DNA of 64,000 nt from Burkholderiales bacterium (GTDB taxonomy: Bacteria; Pseudomonadota; Gammaproteobacteria; Burkholderiales; Burkholderiaceae_C), in NCBI GenBank assembly GCA_016185015.1, contig JACPOI010000002.1:1-64000 (forward strand). Reading direction: 5' to 3'. Made by a program: the position numbers and the translations under genes. The notes beneath the pieces were generated by a model. It was given only the letters and a program-made list of their open reading frames with translations, was not told the origin of the DNA and did not search any database. Positions 31,542 to 39,298 of the stretch are shown one piece after another (the first letter of the stretch is position 1; every line of letters starts with the position of its first letter).

Positions 31542-33659
31542 ATGGCCATGAACAAGAGCAGGCTCGCGCTACTGATCGCGCTAGGCCTTCAGCAATCCCT
31601 CCATACCGCGCACGCGCAAAACGCAACACCTGCAGACTCAGGCAGCCTGGGCGAAATCAGGATCAGCGACAGCCGCGAATCGGGGCCCACGTACAACCCC
31701 CTGACCGCCGTCAGCGCCACCAAGATCGAGGCCCCTCTGCGCAACATCCCGCAGACGGTGAACGTAGTGCCCCAGGCTATCCTGCGCGACCAGGCCGCCC
31801 GCTCCATGCAGGACGTGCTCAAGACCGTTCCGGGCGTCGGCCTGTCCACGGGCGACGGCCAGCGCGACCAGGTCACGATCCGCGGCTTCACCGCCATTGC
31901 CGACCAGTTCGTTGACGGCCTGCGCGACGACGCACTGTATTTCCGCGACCTCTCCAACATCGAGCAGGTCGAAGTCCTCAAGGGTCCGGCCTCGGTGCTC
32001 TATGGCCGGGGCTCCTCGGGCGGATTGATCAATCGCATCACCAAGAAGCCTGGCATCGACAAGAGCGAGGTCGGCCTTCAAGTCGGCAGCTGGAACCAGG
32101 TGCGCGGCGAATTCGACCTGGCCCGCAAGGACGACGAGGGCGGCGTGGCGTTTCGTATCACGGGCGCGGCCGAGAGCGCGGACAGCTACCGCAGCCAGCA
32201 GTTCCTCAAGCGCCAGGCCGTGGCGCCGTCGCTCCTGCTCAAGCTCAGCCCCGACACGCGCCTGCTGATCCAGGCCGAGTCGCTGTCGGACCGTCGCGTG
32301 ACCGACTTCGGCATCCCCGCCTACAAGGGCACGCCGGTCAACGTGCCGGCCGGCACCTACTACGGTGCGGCGAACGCGCGCGACGTCGACTATTCGCAGT
32401 CCACCGTCACCTCCACGGGCTTCACGCTCGACCACCGCATCGACGGTGCCTGGTCCGCGCGCAACGCCTTCCGGCAATACACCTACACGCTCGACCGCAA
32501 CAACACCCTGGTGGGCTCGGTCAACGAGGCGGCGCAGACGGTCTCGCTGAACCGCAGCAACGTGCGGCGCAATGAAAACGGCTTCTTCAACCAGACCGAA
32601 CTGACCCAGAAGACCACGCTGGCGGGTATGCCGCACCAGCTGCTCTACGGCGTGGAAGTCGGCCAGCAGAACAAGGACCAGGTGTTCCGCACCCAGAACA
32701 ACGTCGCCACCGTCTCGCTATACGACCCCGTGCTGCCCGTCCTGCCGCTCAACGTCACGGCCGCCCCCTCGACTGACAATCTCGGCATCCTCAAGGTGGC
32801 CAGCGCCTACACGCAGGACATGATCACCCTGTCTGAGCGCTGGAAGGCGCTGGCCGGCATACGCTACGACGTCTTCGAGCAGTCGACCGAAGAACGGCGC
32901 GCGGGCCAGCCCAGCTTGAGTCGCACCGACCGAGCCTGGAGCCCGCGCGCCGGCCTGGTCTACCAGCCCACGCTGGACACCTCCTACTACGTCTCGGTCA
33001 GCCGCTCCTTCCAGCCTTCGGCCGAAACCTTCCCGCTGGCCGCCAATAACGCGGCCATGGAACCGGAGCAGACCACCATTCGTGAAGTCGGCTCCAAGAT
33101 CGGTTTCCTCGAAGGCGCAGCCAACGCCGGCATCGCTGTCTTCCAGATCGAGCGGACCAATATCAAGTACACCGACCCGGCCACCAACCAGCTCGTGCCT
33201 ATCGGCGTGCAGGCCACCAACGGCCTGGAACTGACTTTCAGCGGCGATCTGCCGCAGGGCTGGAGGGTCTGGTCCGGCTACGCCTACATGGACTCGCGCA
33301 TCACCTCCTCGGTCGCGGTCGACTCGGGCCAGCCCGTGGAAGGCAAGCGCGCCACGCTCACGCCCATGCACAGTGCCAATCTGTGGTTGACCAAGGCCCT
33401 GGGCGGTGGCTTCGGTGCCGGCGGCGGCGTCAACGCGGTCGGCGACCGCTACGCCAACGCGGGGAACACGGTCACCCTGCCCGGCTACGCCACGGTCGAC
33501 CTCATGACCTATTACCGGGTCAAGAAAATCGACGTGCAACTGAACCTGACCAATCTGTTCGACCGCGCCTACATCATCGCCGGCCATGGCAGCAACGGCA
33601 ACCTGAACCTGCCCGGTGCACCGCGCGCATGGCAGCTGACCACCCGCTATTCCTTCTGA
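31542..33659 (+). CDS. TonB-dependent siderophore receptor
   Basis: The 705-residue outer-membrane receptor has a signal peptide ending near THAQN (residue 26), a plug domain (RNIPQTVNVVPQAILRDQAA, VEVLKGPASVLYGRGSSGGL) and a 22-strand barrel ending in the terminal phenylalanine (WQLTTRYSF). It resembles the FhuE/Fiu family for ferric hydroxamate or catecholate siderophores; the ligand cannot be chosen by eye. A Fur-like box lies about 100 bp upstream. It is followed closely by the DUF4198 and PepSY membrane genes, a common partner set, and by tonB-exbBD. Confidence 0.94.
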   Translation: MAMNKSRLALLIALGLQQSLHTAHAQNATPADSGSLGEIRISDSRESGPTYNPLTAVSATKIEAPLRNIPQTVNVVPQAILRDQAARSMQDVLKTVPGVGLSTGDGQRDQVTIRGFTAIADQFVDGLRDDALYFRDLSNIEQVEVLKGPASVLYGRGSSGGLINRITKKPGIDKSEVGLQVGSWNQVRGEFDLARKDDEGGVAFRITGAAESADSYRSQQFLKRQAVAPSLLLKLSPDTRLLIQAESLSDRRVTDFGIPAYKGTPVNVPAGTYYGAANARDVDYSQSTVTSTGFTLDHRIDGAWSARNAFRQYTYTLDRNNTLVGSVNEAAQTVSLNRSNVRRNENGFFNQTELTQKTTLAGMPHQLLYGVEVGQQNKDQVFRTQNNVATVSLYDPVLPVLPLNVTAAPSTDNLGILKVASAYTQDMITLSERWKALAGIRYDVFEQSTEERRAGQPSLSRTDRAWSPRAGLVYQPTLDTSYYVSVSRSFQPSAETFPLAANNAAMEPEQTTIREVGSKIGFLEGAANAGIAVFQIERTNIKYTDPATNQLVPIGVQATNGLELTFSGDLPQGWRVWSGYAYMDSRITSSVAVDSGQPVEGKRATLTPMHSANLWLTKALGGGFGAGGGVNAVGDRYANAGNTVTLPGYATVDLMTYYRVKKIDVQLNLTNLFDRAYIIAGHGSNGNLNLPGAPRAWQLTTRYSF

Positions 33660-33669
33660 GGTGGCCCAA

Positions 33670-34386
33670 ATGTCTTTGACCATGCTGTCGCGCCTCGTCG
33701 CATCCGGCCTGCTGCTCACTGCCGGCCTCGCGCAAGCCCATTACCTCTGGATCGAGCCTGCCGAAGACGGGGCACGGCTCTTCTACGGCGAGGCCGAGGC
33801 CGCGCTGAAGGAAAGCAGCCCCGGCCGGCTCGACAGCATCCAGGGCGTGCGGGCTGAGGCGGTATCCGGCAGCGACGCAGCCACCCGCGCCGTTGCACTG
33901 CGCCGCACGCCCGGGCACCTCGCGCTAGCGGCGCCGGCCCAGGCCGCGAGCCTGCTGGTCCAGGAAGAATCTCTGCCCGTGCGCGACCTCGTCGCCAGCG
34001 GCCTGGGACGCGCCAAGATCAATTACTACGCACGCCATGGCGCACCGGCCACTGGCGCAGCCCCGCTGACTCTGGACGTACAGGGCCAGACACCCGACGC
34101 CTTGATCGTGCTCTACCGCGGCCAGCCCCTGGCGCACGCCAAGCTCGAAGTGATCGCCCCGAACACCTGGGTGCAGGAGCACCAGACCGACGCCCGGGGC
34201 CGCGTGCGCATCAACACGCCCTGGCGCGGCCTGTACGTGCTGCATGTGTTGCACGTGGACAAGACCCCCGGGGAATTCGCGGGCCAGCGCTACGACAACC
34301 TGCGCCAGCACTACACCTACAGCTTCGTCCGGACGGACGGCCCCGATGCGGGACCGGCCATCCCCCCCCAGCAAAAAATGGACTGA
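33670..34386 (+). CDS. periplasmic DUF4198-type protein
   Basis: The protein of about 238 residues has a signal peptide (MLSRLVASGLLLTAGLAQA) followed by HYLWIEP, the characteristic mature start of DUF4198 proteins, often linked to metal uptake. A late segment (QGQTPDALIVLYRGQPLAHA, TDARGRVRINTPWRGLYVLH) looks like an Ig-like/carboxypeptidase-regulatory fold. ATG 33670 is preferred because GAGGTGG precedes it; GTG 33661 would overlap that site. It lies 10 bp after the receptor gene in the same operon. Its exact role is unknown; a periplasmic accessory function in iron or metal uptake is inferred. Confidence 0.8.
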   Translation: MSLTMLSRLVASGLLLTAGLAQAHYLWIEPAEDGARLFYGEAEAALKESSPGRLDSIQGVRAEAVSGSDAATRAVALRRTPGHLALAAPAQAASLLVQEESLPVRDLVASGLGRAKINYYARHGAPATGAAPLTLDVQGQTPDALIVLYRGQPLAHAKLEVIAPNTWVQEHQTDARGRVRINTPWRGLYVLHVLHVDKTPGEFAGQRYDNLRQHYTYSFVRTDGPDAGPAIPPQQKMD

Positions 34387-34389
34387 GCC

Positions 34390-35079
34390 ATGTACTCCGA
34401 CACATCGACGCGTGCCGAGGCCGATATGTCGGCGACGGCGGCGCCGCACCGGCGCAGCCGTCGCGCAATCGCTCTGACCTGGTTGCGCAAAACCCACCTC
34501 TACCTCGGACTGTGGGGCGCGCTGCTGGGCCTGCTCTTCGGCGCCACCGGCTTCCTCTTGAACCACCGCGCCATCCTGGCGATCCCGGTGCAAAAAACTG
34601 TGCAGACAAGCGTACAGCTCACGCTGCCCGCACAGCGTCCCGGCTCCGCGCAGGAACTGGCGGGCTGGCTGCAACAGGAACTTCGTTTTCAGCCCACGCA
34701 GATCACTCAGGTCAAATCCCAACCGACCCGTACGGTGGTCTGGGGCGACCGCGAACTCTCCCAGCCCGAACGCTGGAACGTGAGCCTGCACAGCCCACAG
34801 CGCGGCGTCAACGCCGAATACTTCGTCGGTAACAGCTTTGTGCGCCTGGACCAGATCGACGCCACCGTCCTCGGCACGCTGACCCGGCTGCACATGTCGG
34901 TGGGCGTCAGCGCCTTCTGGGTGCTGCTGAGCGACACCATCGCGGGCGCCTTGATCCTGCTCTCGGTCACCGGCCTGCTGCTCTGGACACAGTTGCACAC
35001 GGTGCGCACGCTGGCCGTCTGCACCAGCCTGGGCGCACTGATGATCGGCCTGGTGACCGCCCTGTCCTCGTTGATATGA
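34390..35079 (+). CDS. PepSY-associated membrane protein
   Basis: The 229-residue inner-membrane protein has a first helix at about 38-58 (THLYLGLWGALLGLLFGATG), a periplasmic region of about 100 residues, and two helices near the end (AFWVLLSDTIAGALILLSVT and VCTSLGALMIGLVTALSSLI). The first helix, RLHMSVGVSAFW and the overall layout fit the short PepSY_TM family found next to siderophore receptors (PiuB-like), which may act in periplasmic iron reduction or release. It starts 3 bp after the DUF4198 stop. Its stop codon is directly followed, in the same frame, by the alpha-hydroxy-acid oxidase remnant. Confidence 0.82.
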   Translation: MYSDTSTRAEADMSATAAPHRRSRRAIALTWLRKTHLYLGLWGALLGLLFGATGFLLNHRAILAIPVQKTVQTSVQLTLPAQRPGSAQELAGWLQQELRFQPTQITQVKSQPTRTVVWGDRELSQPERWNVSLHSPQRGVNAEYFVGNSFVRLDQIDATVLGTLTRLHMSVGVSAFWVLLSDTIAGALILLSVTGLLLWTQLHTVRTLAVCTSLGALMIGLVTALSSLI

Positions 35080-35277
35080 GCCTTGTATTCGGGCCCAGAT
35101 GCCGATGCGACTGCCTGGGCCTACTTCAGTGGTGGCGCGCTCACACTGCACGCCACCTGGGACCAGCTGAAGCTGCTGCCGCGCATGTTGCGCGACGAAC
35201 TCGAAGTGGCCATGGCCCTGTGTGGCTGCAGGACGCTGGAGCAGATCCCGCCCGACCTGCTCTGGACGTCATCGTAA
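35080..35277 (+). pseudogene. remnant of an FMN-dependent alpha-hydroxy-acid oxidase, both ends joined
   Basis: The 65-codon open frame reads DADATAWAYFSGGA and WDQLKLLPRML, which match the N-terminal region of LldD/glycolate-oxidase-like enzymes. It runs directly into RDELEVAMALCGCRTLEQI, which matches their last 30 residues. About 280 central codons, including all FMN and catalytic residues, are absent, so no enzyme activity is possible. The likely deletion joint is at MLRD, where both parts could share a short repeat. It has no clear ribosome-binding site. It lies between the PepSY membrane gene and the tonB Fur box. Confidence 0.75.
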
Positions 35278-35297
35278 AAAGTGTTGTTGCTCCATTA

Positions 35298-35323
35298 GAT
35301 ACGAATAATTCTCATTTATAATC
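35298..35323 (+). promoter_or_regulatory. probable Fur box before tonB-exbBD
   Basis: GATACGAATAATTCTCATT matches AATGAGAATAATTCTCATT at all but three positions and continues into TATAATC, a plausible -10. It is the strongest iron-box candidate in the window and would control the small ORF and the tonB operon. Confidence 0.7.
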
Positions 35324-35332
35324 TTCGACATC

Positions 35333-35404
35333 ATGTCCACCCTCATCCTCTTCGGCAGCCTCGCACTGGTCATGCTGGCCAGCGGCTGGATCTTCCGGAA
35401 GTAG
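35333..35404 (+). CDS. possible 23-residue hydrophobic small protein upstream of tonB
   Basis: ATG 35333 opens a 23-codon frame: MSTLILFGSLALVMLASGW followed by IFRK and TAG. The peptide would be a single membrane helix with a basic C-terminal end, like known small membrane proteins. It sits directly downstream of the Fur box and 21 bp before tonB. No clear ribosome-binding site is visible, so it may be leaderless, a translational leader, or chance. Confidence 0.35.
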   Translation: MSTLILFGSLALVMLASGWIFRK

Positions 35405-35425
35405 GCCGGGACGAAGCCCGACAAT

Positions 35426-36100
35426 ATGAACCTTGTCCACCCCACGCATTTCCAGCCGACCATGAACCGACGCCTGCTCATCGCCGCCAGCGTGGTGCTG
35501 CTGCACGTGGGCGTGCTGTGGGCGCTGCAAAGCGGCCTGATGCGTCGCGCCGTCGAGGTCATCATCCCCGGCGAAATCCTCAGCGAATTCATCAGCCCCC
35601 CCGCACCCGAGGCCCAAAAGCCGCAGACACCGGCGCCGCCGCGCAAGCCCGAACCGGCCCAGCCCAAGGCACAGGTGCAGCCGCCGACCCCGCAGCCCGT
35701 GACGGCCATGGCGCCCTCGCCGGCCGTGGCGCAGGCCGCCCCCGCGGCAGCCGCACCAGCGGCCATCGAGGCCAGCACCGTGGCGGCGGCGCCGGCGGCC
35801 CCGCCGGCGCCGGCACGCATCGAGCTGCCGTCCAGCGATGCGGCCTATCTGAACAACCCCAAGCCGTCCTACCCGCCGCTGAGCCGCCGCCTGGGCGAAC
35901 AGGGCAAGGTGGTGGTGCGTGTGCTGATCGGTGTGGACGGCACAGCGCAGCAGGCCGAGATCCGCAGCTCCAGCGGCTACGACCGGCTGGACCAGGCCGC
36001 GCTGGCCACGGTGCGCAGCTGGCGCTACACGCCGGGCCGGCGCAATGGCGTGGCCGAGGCCATGTGGTTCAACGTGCCCATCAATTTCGTCCTCGAATAA
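35426..36100 (+). CDS. tonB: energy transducer TonB
   Basis: The 224-residue inner-membrane protein has one N-terminal helix (LIAASVVLLHVGVLWALQSG, about 17-36) carrying the conserved histidine. A long proline/alanine-rich periplasmic spacer (about 55-125) leads to a C-terminal TonB domain with YPPLSRRLGEQGKVVVRVLI and GYDRLDQAALATVRSWRY. It links the proton motive force through ExbBD to outer-membrane receptors such as the one upstream. ATG 35426 is used; ATG 35462 (MNRRLLIAAS) is an alternative. A Fur box lies upstream, and exbB follows after 22 bp. Confidence 0.94.
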   Translation: MNLVHPTHFQPTMNRRLLIAASVVLLHVGVLWALQSGLMRRAVEVIIPGEILSEFISPPAPEAQKPQTPAPPRKPEPAQPKAQVQPPTPQPVTAMAPSPAVAQAAPAAAAPAAIEASTVAAAPAAPPAPARIELPSSDAAYLNNPKPSYPPLSRRLGEQGKVVVRVLIGVDGTAQQAEIRSSSGYDRLDQAALATVRSWRYTPGRRNGVAEAMWFNVPINFVLE

Positions 36101-36122
36101 TTCTTGTTTTCCGGAGTCTCTT

Positions 36123-36833
36123 ATGGAATCGCAATTCGGTCTGTTCAACGTCTGGGCCCAGGGTGACTGGGTCACGCGCGGCGTCGCCCTGCTGCTGCTG
36201 GGCATGTCGCTGGCCTCGTGGATGGTGATCCTGTTCAAGGCCATGGACCTCATCCGCTACAAGAAGCTGGCGCACCAGGCCGAGGGCTTCTGGCACAGCG
36301 CCGACTTTGCCGAAGGCCTGAACCGCCTGGGCCCGCAGGAGGACAACCCCTTCCGCAATCTCGCCGAGGAAGGCCGCGAAGCGGCGGCGCACCATCGCAA
36401 CACCCGGGCACAACTGCACGACAGCCTGGACATCAGCGACTGGGTCACGCGCTGCCTGCGCAACAGCATCGACAACGCCACCGCACGCCTGCAGGCCGGT
36501 CTGGCCGTGCTGGCCTCGGTCGGCTCCACCGCGCCCTTCGTCGGCCTCTTCGGCACGGTCTGGGGCATCTACCACGCGCTGCTGAGCATCGGCGTGGCCG
36601 GGCAGGCCACCATCGACAAGGTGGCCGGCCCGATCGGCGAGGCGCTGATCATGACGGCGCTGGGCCTGGCCGTGGCCATCCCCGCGGTGCTGGGCTACAA
36701 CGCACTGGTGCGCGGCAACAAGTCCGTCCAGGGCAAGCTCAACAGCTTCGCCCATGACCTGCATGCCTACTTCGTCACCGGTGCCCGCGTGGGCGGCGGC
36801 GAAGCCAAGGTCGTGCCCATGAAGAAAGCCTGA
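36123..36833 (+). CDS. exbB: biopolymer transport protein ExbB (MotA/TolQ family)
   Basis: The 236-residue proton-channel subunit has its first helix near VALLLLGMSLASWMVILFKA and two further helices around STAPFVGLFGTVWGIYHALL and IMTALGLAVAIPAVLGYNAL. The TVWGIYHAL and GPIGEALIMTA segments are typical of ExbB/TolQ. It energises TonB together with ExbD. The ATG follows GGAG. It sits between tonB and exbD in one operon, with 4 bp before exbD. Confidence 0.95.
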   Translation: MESQFGLFNVWAQGDWVTRGVALLLLGMSLASWMVILFKAMDLIRYKKLAHQAEGFWHSADFAEGLNRLGPQEDNPFRNLAEEGREAAAHHRNTRAQLHDSLDISDWVTRCLRNSIDNATARLQAGLAVLASVGSTAPFVGLFGTVWGIYHALLSIGVAGQATIDKVAGPIGEALIMTALGLAVAIPAVLGYNALVRGNKSVQGKLNSFAHDLHAYFVTGARVGGGEAKVVPMKKA

Positions 36834-36837
36834 TGCC

Positions 36838-37248
36838 ATGGCCTTCGGAACCCAGGACGACACCGACGAGGTGATGAACGAAATCAACATGACGCCGCTG
36901 GTCGACGTCATGCTGGTGCTGCTCATCATCTTCATCATCACCGTACCGGTGATGAAACACGCCGTCAACGTGGACCTGCCGCAGGCCACGAGCCAGCGCG
37001 AGGAAGTGAAGCCGGAAACGCTGCGCTTGTCGGTCGATGCCGCCGGCGCCTACTACCTGAACGGCAACGCCGTCAGCGAGCAAGCCCTGCCGGCGCTGCT
37101 GCAGGCCGAGGGCGCGCGCACCCCGCAGCCCGAACTGCACATCAACGGCGACAAGGCCGTGCGCTACGAGCGCGTGGCGCAGGCCATGGCCATGGCGCAC
37201 CAGGCCGGGCTGCGCAAGATCGGCTTCGTCTCCGAGCCCAAGCGCTGA
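36838..37248 (+). CDS. exbD: biopolymer transport protein ExbD
   Basis: This 136-residue TolR/ExbD-family protein has one membrane helix (MLVLLIIFIITVPVMKHAV, about 22-40) with the critical aspartate in the preceding NMTPLVDVM. The periplasmic domain ends HINGDKAVRYERVAQAMAMA. It completes the TonB-ExbB-ExbD motor and is followed by hemP after 14 bp. Confidence 0.95.
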   Translation: MAFGTQDDTDEVMNEINMTPLVDVMLVLLIIFIITVPVMKHAVNVDLPQATSQREEVKPETLRLSVDAAGAYYLNGNAVSEQALPALLQAEGARTPQPELHINGDKAVRYERVAQAMAMAHQAGLRKIGFVSEPKR

Positions 37249-37262
37249 ATCCGGGCACCGGC

Positions 37263-37469
37263 ATGACGGCAGCGATGAACACCGCCCCTCCCTCGCTCGC
37301 GCCTGCTGGCCAGGGCATGGACAGAGCAACTACCGCGCGCCGGCCACCCGACGCGCCGCTGGACAGCGCCACCCTGCTGCAGGGTGGCAAGGCAGTCACG
37401 ATCCACCACAACGGCGAGCTCTACCGCCTGCAGGCCACACGCCAGGGCAAGCTGATCCTCACCAAATGA
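37263..37469 (+). CDS. hemP: hemin uptake protein HemP
   Basis: The 68-residue protein has the HemP signature SATLLQGGKAVTIHHNGELYR (about 35-55) and ends in the typical LQATRQGKLILTK. HemP proteins are small, often Fur-regulated, and needed for heme or siderophore receptor expression in some Burkholderiales. It is the last gene of the tonB operon, followed directly by a terminator. An alternative start is ATG 37275 (MNTAPP). Confidence 0.88.
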   Translation: MTAAMNTAPPSLAPAGQGMDRATTARRPPDAPLDSATLLQGGKAVTIHHNGELYRLQATRQGKLILTK

Positions 37470-37471
37470 AA

Positions 37472-37493
37472 AGGGGCCCGACCGGGCCCCTTG
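37472..37493. terminator. bidirectional terminator between hemP and the GlcG/HbpS-like gene
   Basis: AAGGGGCCCG and CGGGCCCCTT form a near-perfect 10-bp stem with a 2-nt loop. It overlaps the end of hemP and lies just beyond the convergent heme-binding gene. Confidence 0.8.
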
Positions 37494-37510
37494 TTCCTGC
37501 TGGCAGCTAC

Positions 37511-37918
37511 TTACAGGCCGATGGCGGCGATGCCGGCGCGCGCAATCTGCGCGTCTTCCACCGACTTCACGCCGCTCACGCCCACGGCGCCCAGGCACTG
37601 GCCATCCTTCATGATCGGCACGCCGCCTTCGAGCAGGCCGTCCAGGCCCGGGGCGCTGAGGAAGGAAACGCGACCGCCGTTGATCATCTCTTCGTAGATG
37701 CGGCTCTCGCGACGGCCCAGGGCCGAGGTGCGCGCCTTGGCCGGTGCGATCTGCGCGGAAATCGGAGCGGCGCCATCGAGGCGCTGCAGCCACAGCAGGT
37801 GGCCGCCGTCGTCGACGATGGAGATGCTGACGGCCCAGTTGTTCTTCAGGGCTTCGGCCTCGGCGGCGGCGGCGATTTTCTTGAGGTCTGCGAGCTGGAG
37901 GAAGGATTTGGTTTGCAT
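37511..37918 (-). CDS. GlcG/HbpS-family heme-binding protein
   Basis: The 135-residue cytoplasmic protein has the GlcG/HbpS fold. It starts MQTKSFLQLADLKKIAAAAE; WAVSISIVDDGGHLLWLQRL and DGQCLGAVGVSGVKSVEDAQIA are diagnostic. Some members bind heme and iron and counter oxidative stress; for most the role is unknown. ATG 37916-37918 is chosen over the longer frame by family alignment. It converges on hemP, so an iron/heme link is possible. It is divergent from the YccA-like gene with a 190-bp gap holding both promoters. Confidence 0.85.
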   Translation of the reverse strand: MQTKSFLQLADLKKIAAAAEAEALKNNWAVSISIVDDGGHLLWLQRLDGAAPISAQIAPAKARTSALGRRESRIYEEMINGGRVSFLSAPGLDGLLEGGVPIMKDGQCLGAVGVSGVKSVEDAQIARAGIAAIGL

Positions 37919-38108
37919 GGTGGGAAATGGCAAGAGAATGACAGCTGCAAGCATAGCCCCAGAACCCGGCGTTTCGGCGGCCCCGCGTCGTAAAACTGCC
38001 ATGACAAATACACAGGGTGTGTGTGGATTGCAGCGGGCGACTTGAATCCGCCTAGAATGGCCGCAACTGGGTAACCTCTGTTCCCGGGCTTACAAGGAGA
38101 TGAAAGAC

Positions 38109-38807
38109 ATGAGCGAGCAAGTTCAAACTCTCGACACCACCAGCTACGGCCAGGTGCTCTCGCCGAGCGAACGCAACAAGGTGCTGCGCAATACCTACTG
38201 GCTGCTGGCCCTGAGCCTGCTGCCCACCGTGGCCGGCGCCTGGATCGGCGTGGCCACCGGCATCACCGCCGCCCTGACCGGCTTCCTGGGCCTGATCATC
38301 TTCCTTGGCGGCGCCTTCGGTTTCATCTACGCCATCGAGAAGACCAAGAACTCGGCCGCCGGTGTGCCGGTGCTGCTGGGTTTCACCTTCTTCATGGGCC
38401 TGATGCTCTCGCGCCTGATCGCCATGGTGCTGGGTTTCAAGAACGGCAGCGATCTGGTGATGACCGCCTTCGCGGGCACCGCCGGCGTGTTCTTTGTCAT
38501 GGCCAGCCTGGCCACGGTCATCAAGCGTGACCTCTCGGGCATGGGCAAGTGGCTCTTCGTCGGCGCCATCGTGCTGATGGTGGGCGGCATCATCAACGTC
38601 TTTGTCGGTTCGAGCACCGGCATGATCGTGATCTCCATGCTGGCCATCGGCATCTTCAGCGCCTACATGCTCTACGACATCAAGCAGATCATCGACGGCG
38701 GCGAGACCAACTACATCAGCGCCACCCTGGCCCTGTACCTGGACATCGTCAATGTGTTCCAGAGCCTGCTGGCCTTGCTGGGCATCTTCGGCGGCGAGCG
38801 CGAATAA
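38109..38807 (+). CDS. yccA: Bax inhibitor-1/YccA-family membrane protein
   Basis: The 232-residue protein has seven hydrophobic helices starting near WLLALSLLPTVAGAWIGVAT and ending with a final short helix VFQSLLALLGIFGGERE. The late helices SAYMLYDIKQIIDGGETNYI and ATLALYLDIVNVFQS are hallmarks of the UPF0005/BI-1 family. E. coli YccA modulates the FtsH protease; a similar role is likely. ATG 38109 is chosen because AAGGAGATG lies 8 bp upstream. A strong terminator follows. Confidence 0.93.
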   Translation: MSEQVQTLDTTSYGQVLSPSERNKVLRNTYWLLALSLLPTVAGAWIGVATGITAALTGFLGLIIFLGGAFGFIYAIEKTKNSAAGVPVLLGFTFFMGLMLSRLIAMVLGFKNGSDLVMTAFAGTAGVFFVMASLATVIKRDLSGMGKWLFVGAIVLMVGGIINVFVGSSTGMIVISMLAIGIFSAYMLYDIKQIIDGGETNYISATLALYLDIVNVFQSLLALLGIFGGERE

Positions 38808-38824
38808 GCGCTCTCACCCCGATG

Positions 38825-38849
38825 AAAAAGGCCCTGCGGGGCCTTTTTT
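38825..38849 (+). terminator. terminator after yccA
   Basis: AAAAAGGCCC-TGC-GGGGCCTTTTTT forms a compact stem with a T-tail 18 bp after the yccA stop. Confidence 0.88.
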
Positions 38850-38925
38850 CCATCCTGGCGGCCATGCGACACTCAATCTATCCTGGCAACTGCCGATAAA
38901 GTCAGTAACGCTTCCCTGCAAACCC

Positions 38926-39285
38926 ATGACGCTGCGCCTTCTGCTTATCCCCGCCCTCGCCCTGCTGCTGGCCGCCTGCGACATCCCCGGGCTGGGCCCG
39001 GACCCGCGCATCGCGCAGCGTGAGGCCGAGGGCAAGGCCATCGGCGGCGCCTGTCGTTATGCCGTGCGCGGCATCGAGGAGTGCTACCAGATGAATCCCA
39101 AGGCCCTGAAGACGGCTGTCTTCGAGGGCTGGCGCGAGATGGACCAGTACATGCGGGACAACAAGATCGAAGGCCAGCCCACGCCTGAGGCCAGGGAGGC
39201 GGCCGAAGACAAGAAGCCGGCCACCGCCGAGAAAAAGCCGGCCCCGGCCATCAAGCCGGCCGCAGCCGACAAAAAATCCTCCTGA
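38926..39285 (+). CDS. small lipoprotein of unknown function
   Basis: The 119-residue protein has a lipoprotein signal peptide MTLRLLLIPALALLLAAC with lipobox LAAC (acylated C18). The mature part has a pair of cysteines (ACRYAVRGIEEC) and the segment LKTAVFEGWREMDQYMRDNK, then an alanine/lysine/proline-rich low-complexity tail (about 85-119). It is probably anchored to a membrane facing the periplasm. It converges on rlmD with only 13 bp between stop codons and has no recognised family. Confidence 0.75.
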   Translation: MTLRLLLIPALALLLAACDIPGLGPDPRIAQREAEGKAIGGACRYAVRGIEECYQMNPKALKTAVFEGWREMDQYMRDNKIEGQPTPEAREAAEDKKPATAEKKPAPAIKPAAADKKSS

Positions 39286-39298
39286 ACCGCAAGGCCGC

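Noticed and set aside
35076-35321. Alternative frame starting at ATG 35076 through the oxidase remnant
   Set aside because: The product is arginine/alanine-rich and unlike any family, while the +1 alternative from 35080 matches both ends of alpha-hydroxy-acid oxidases.
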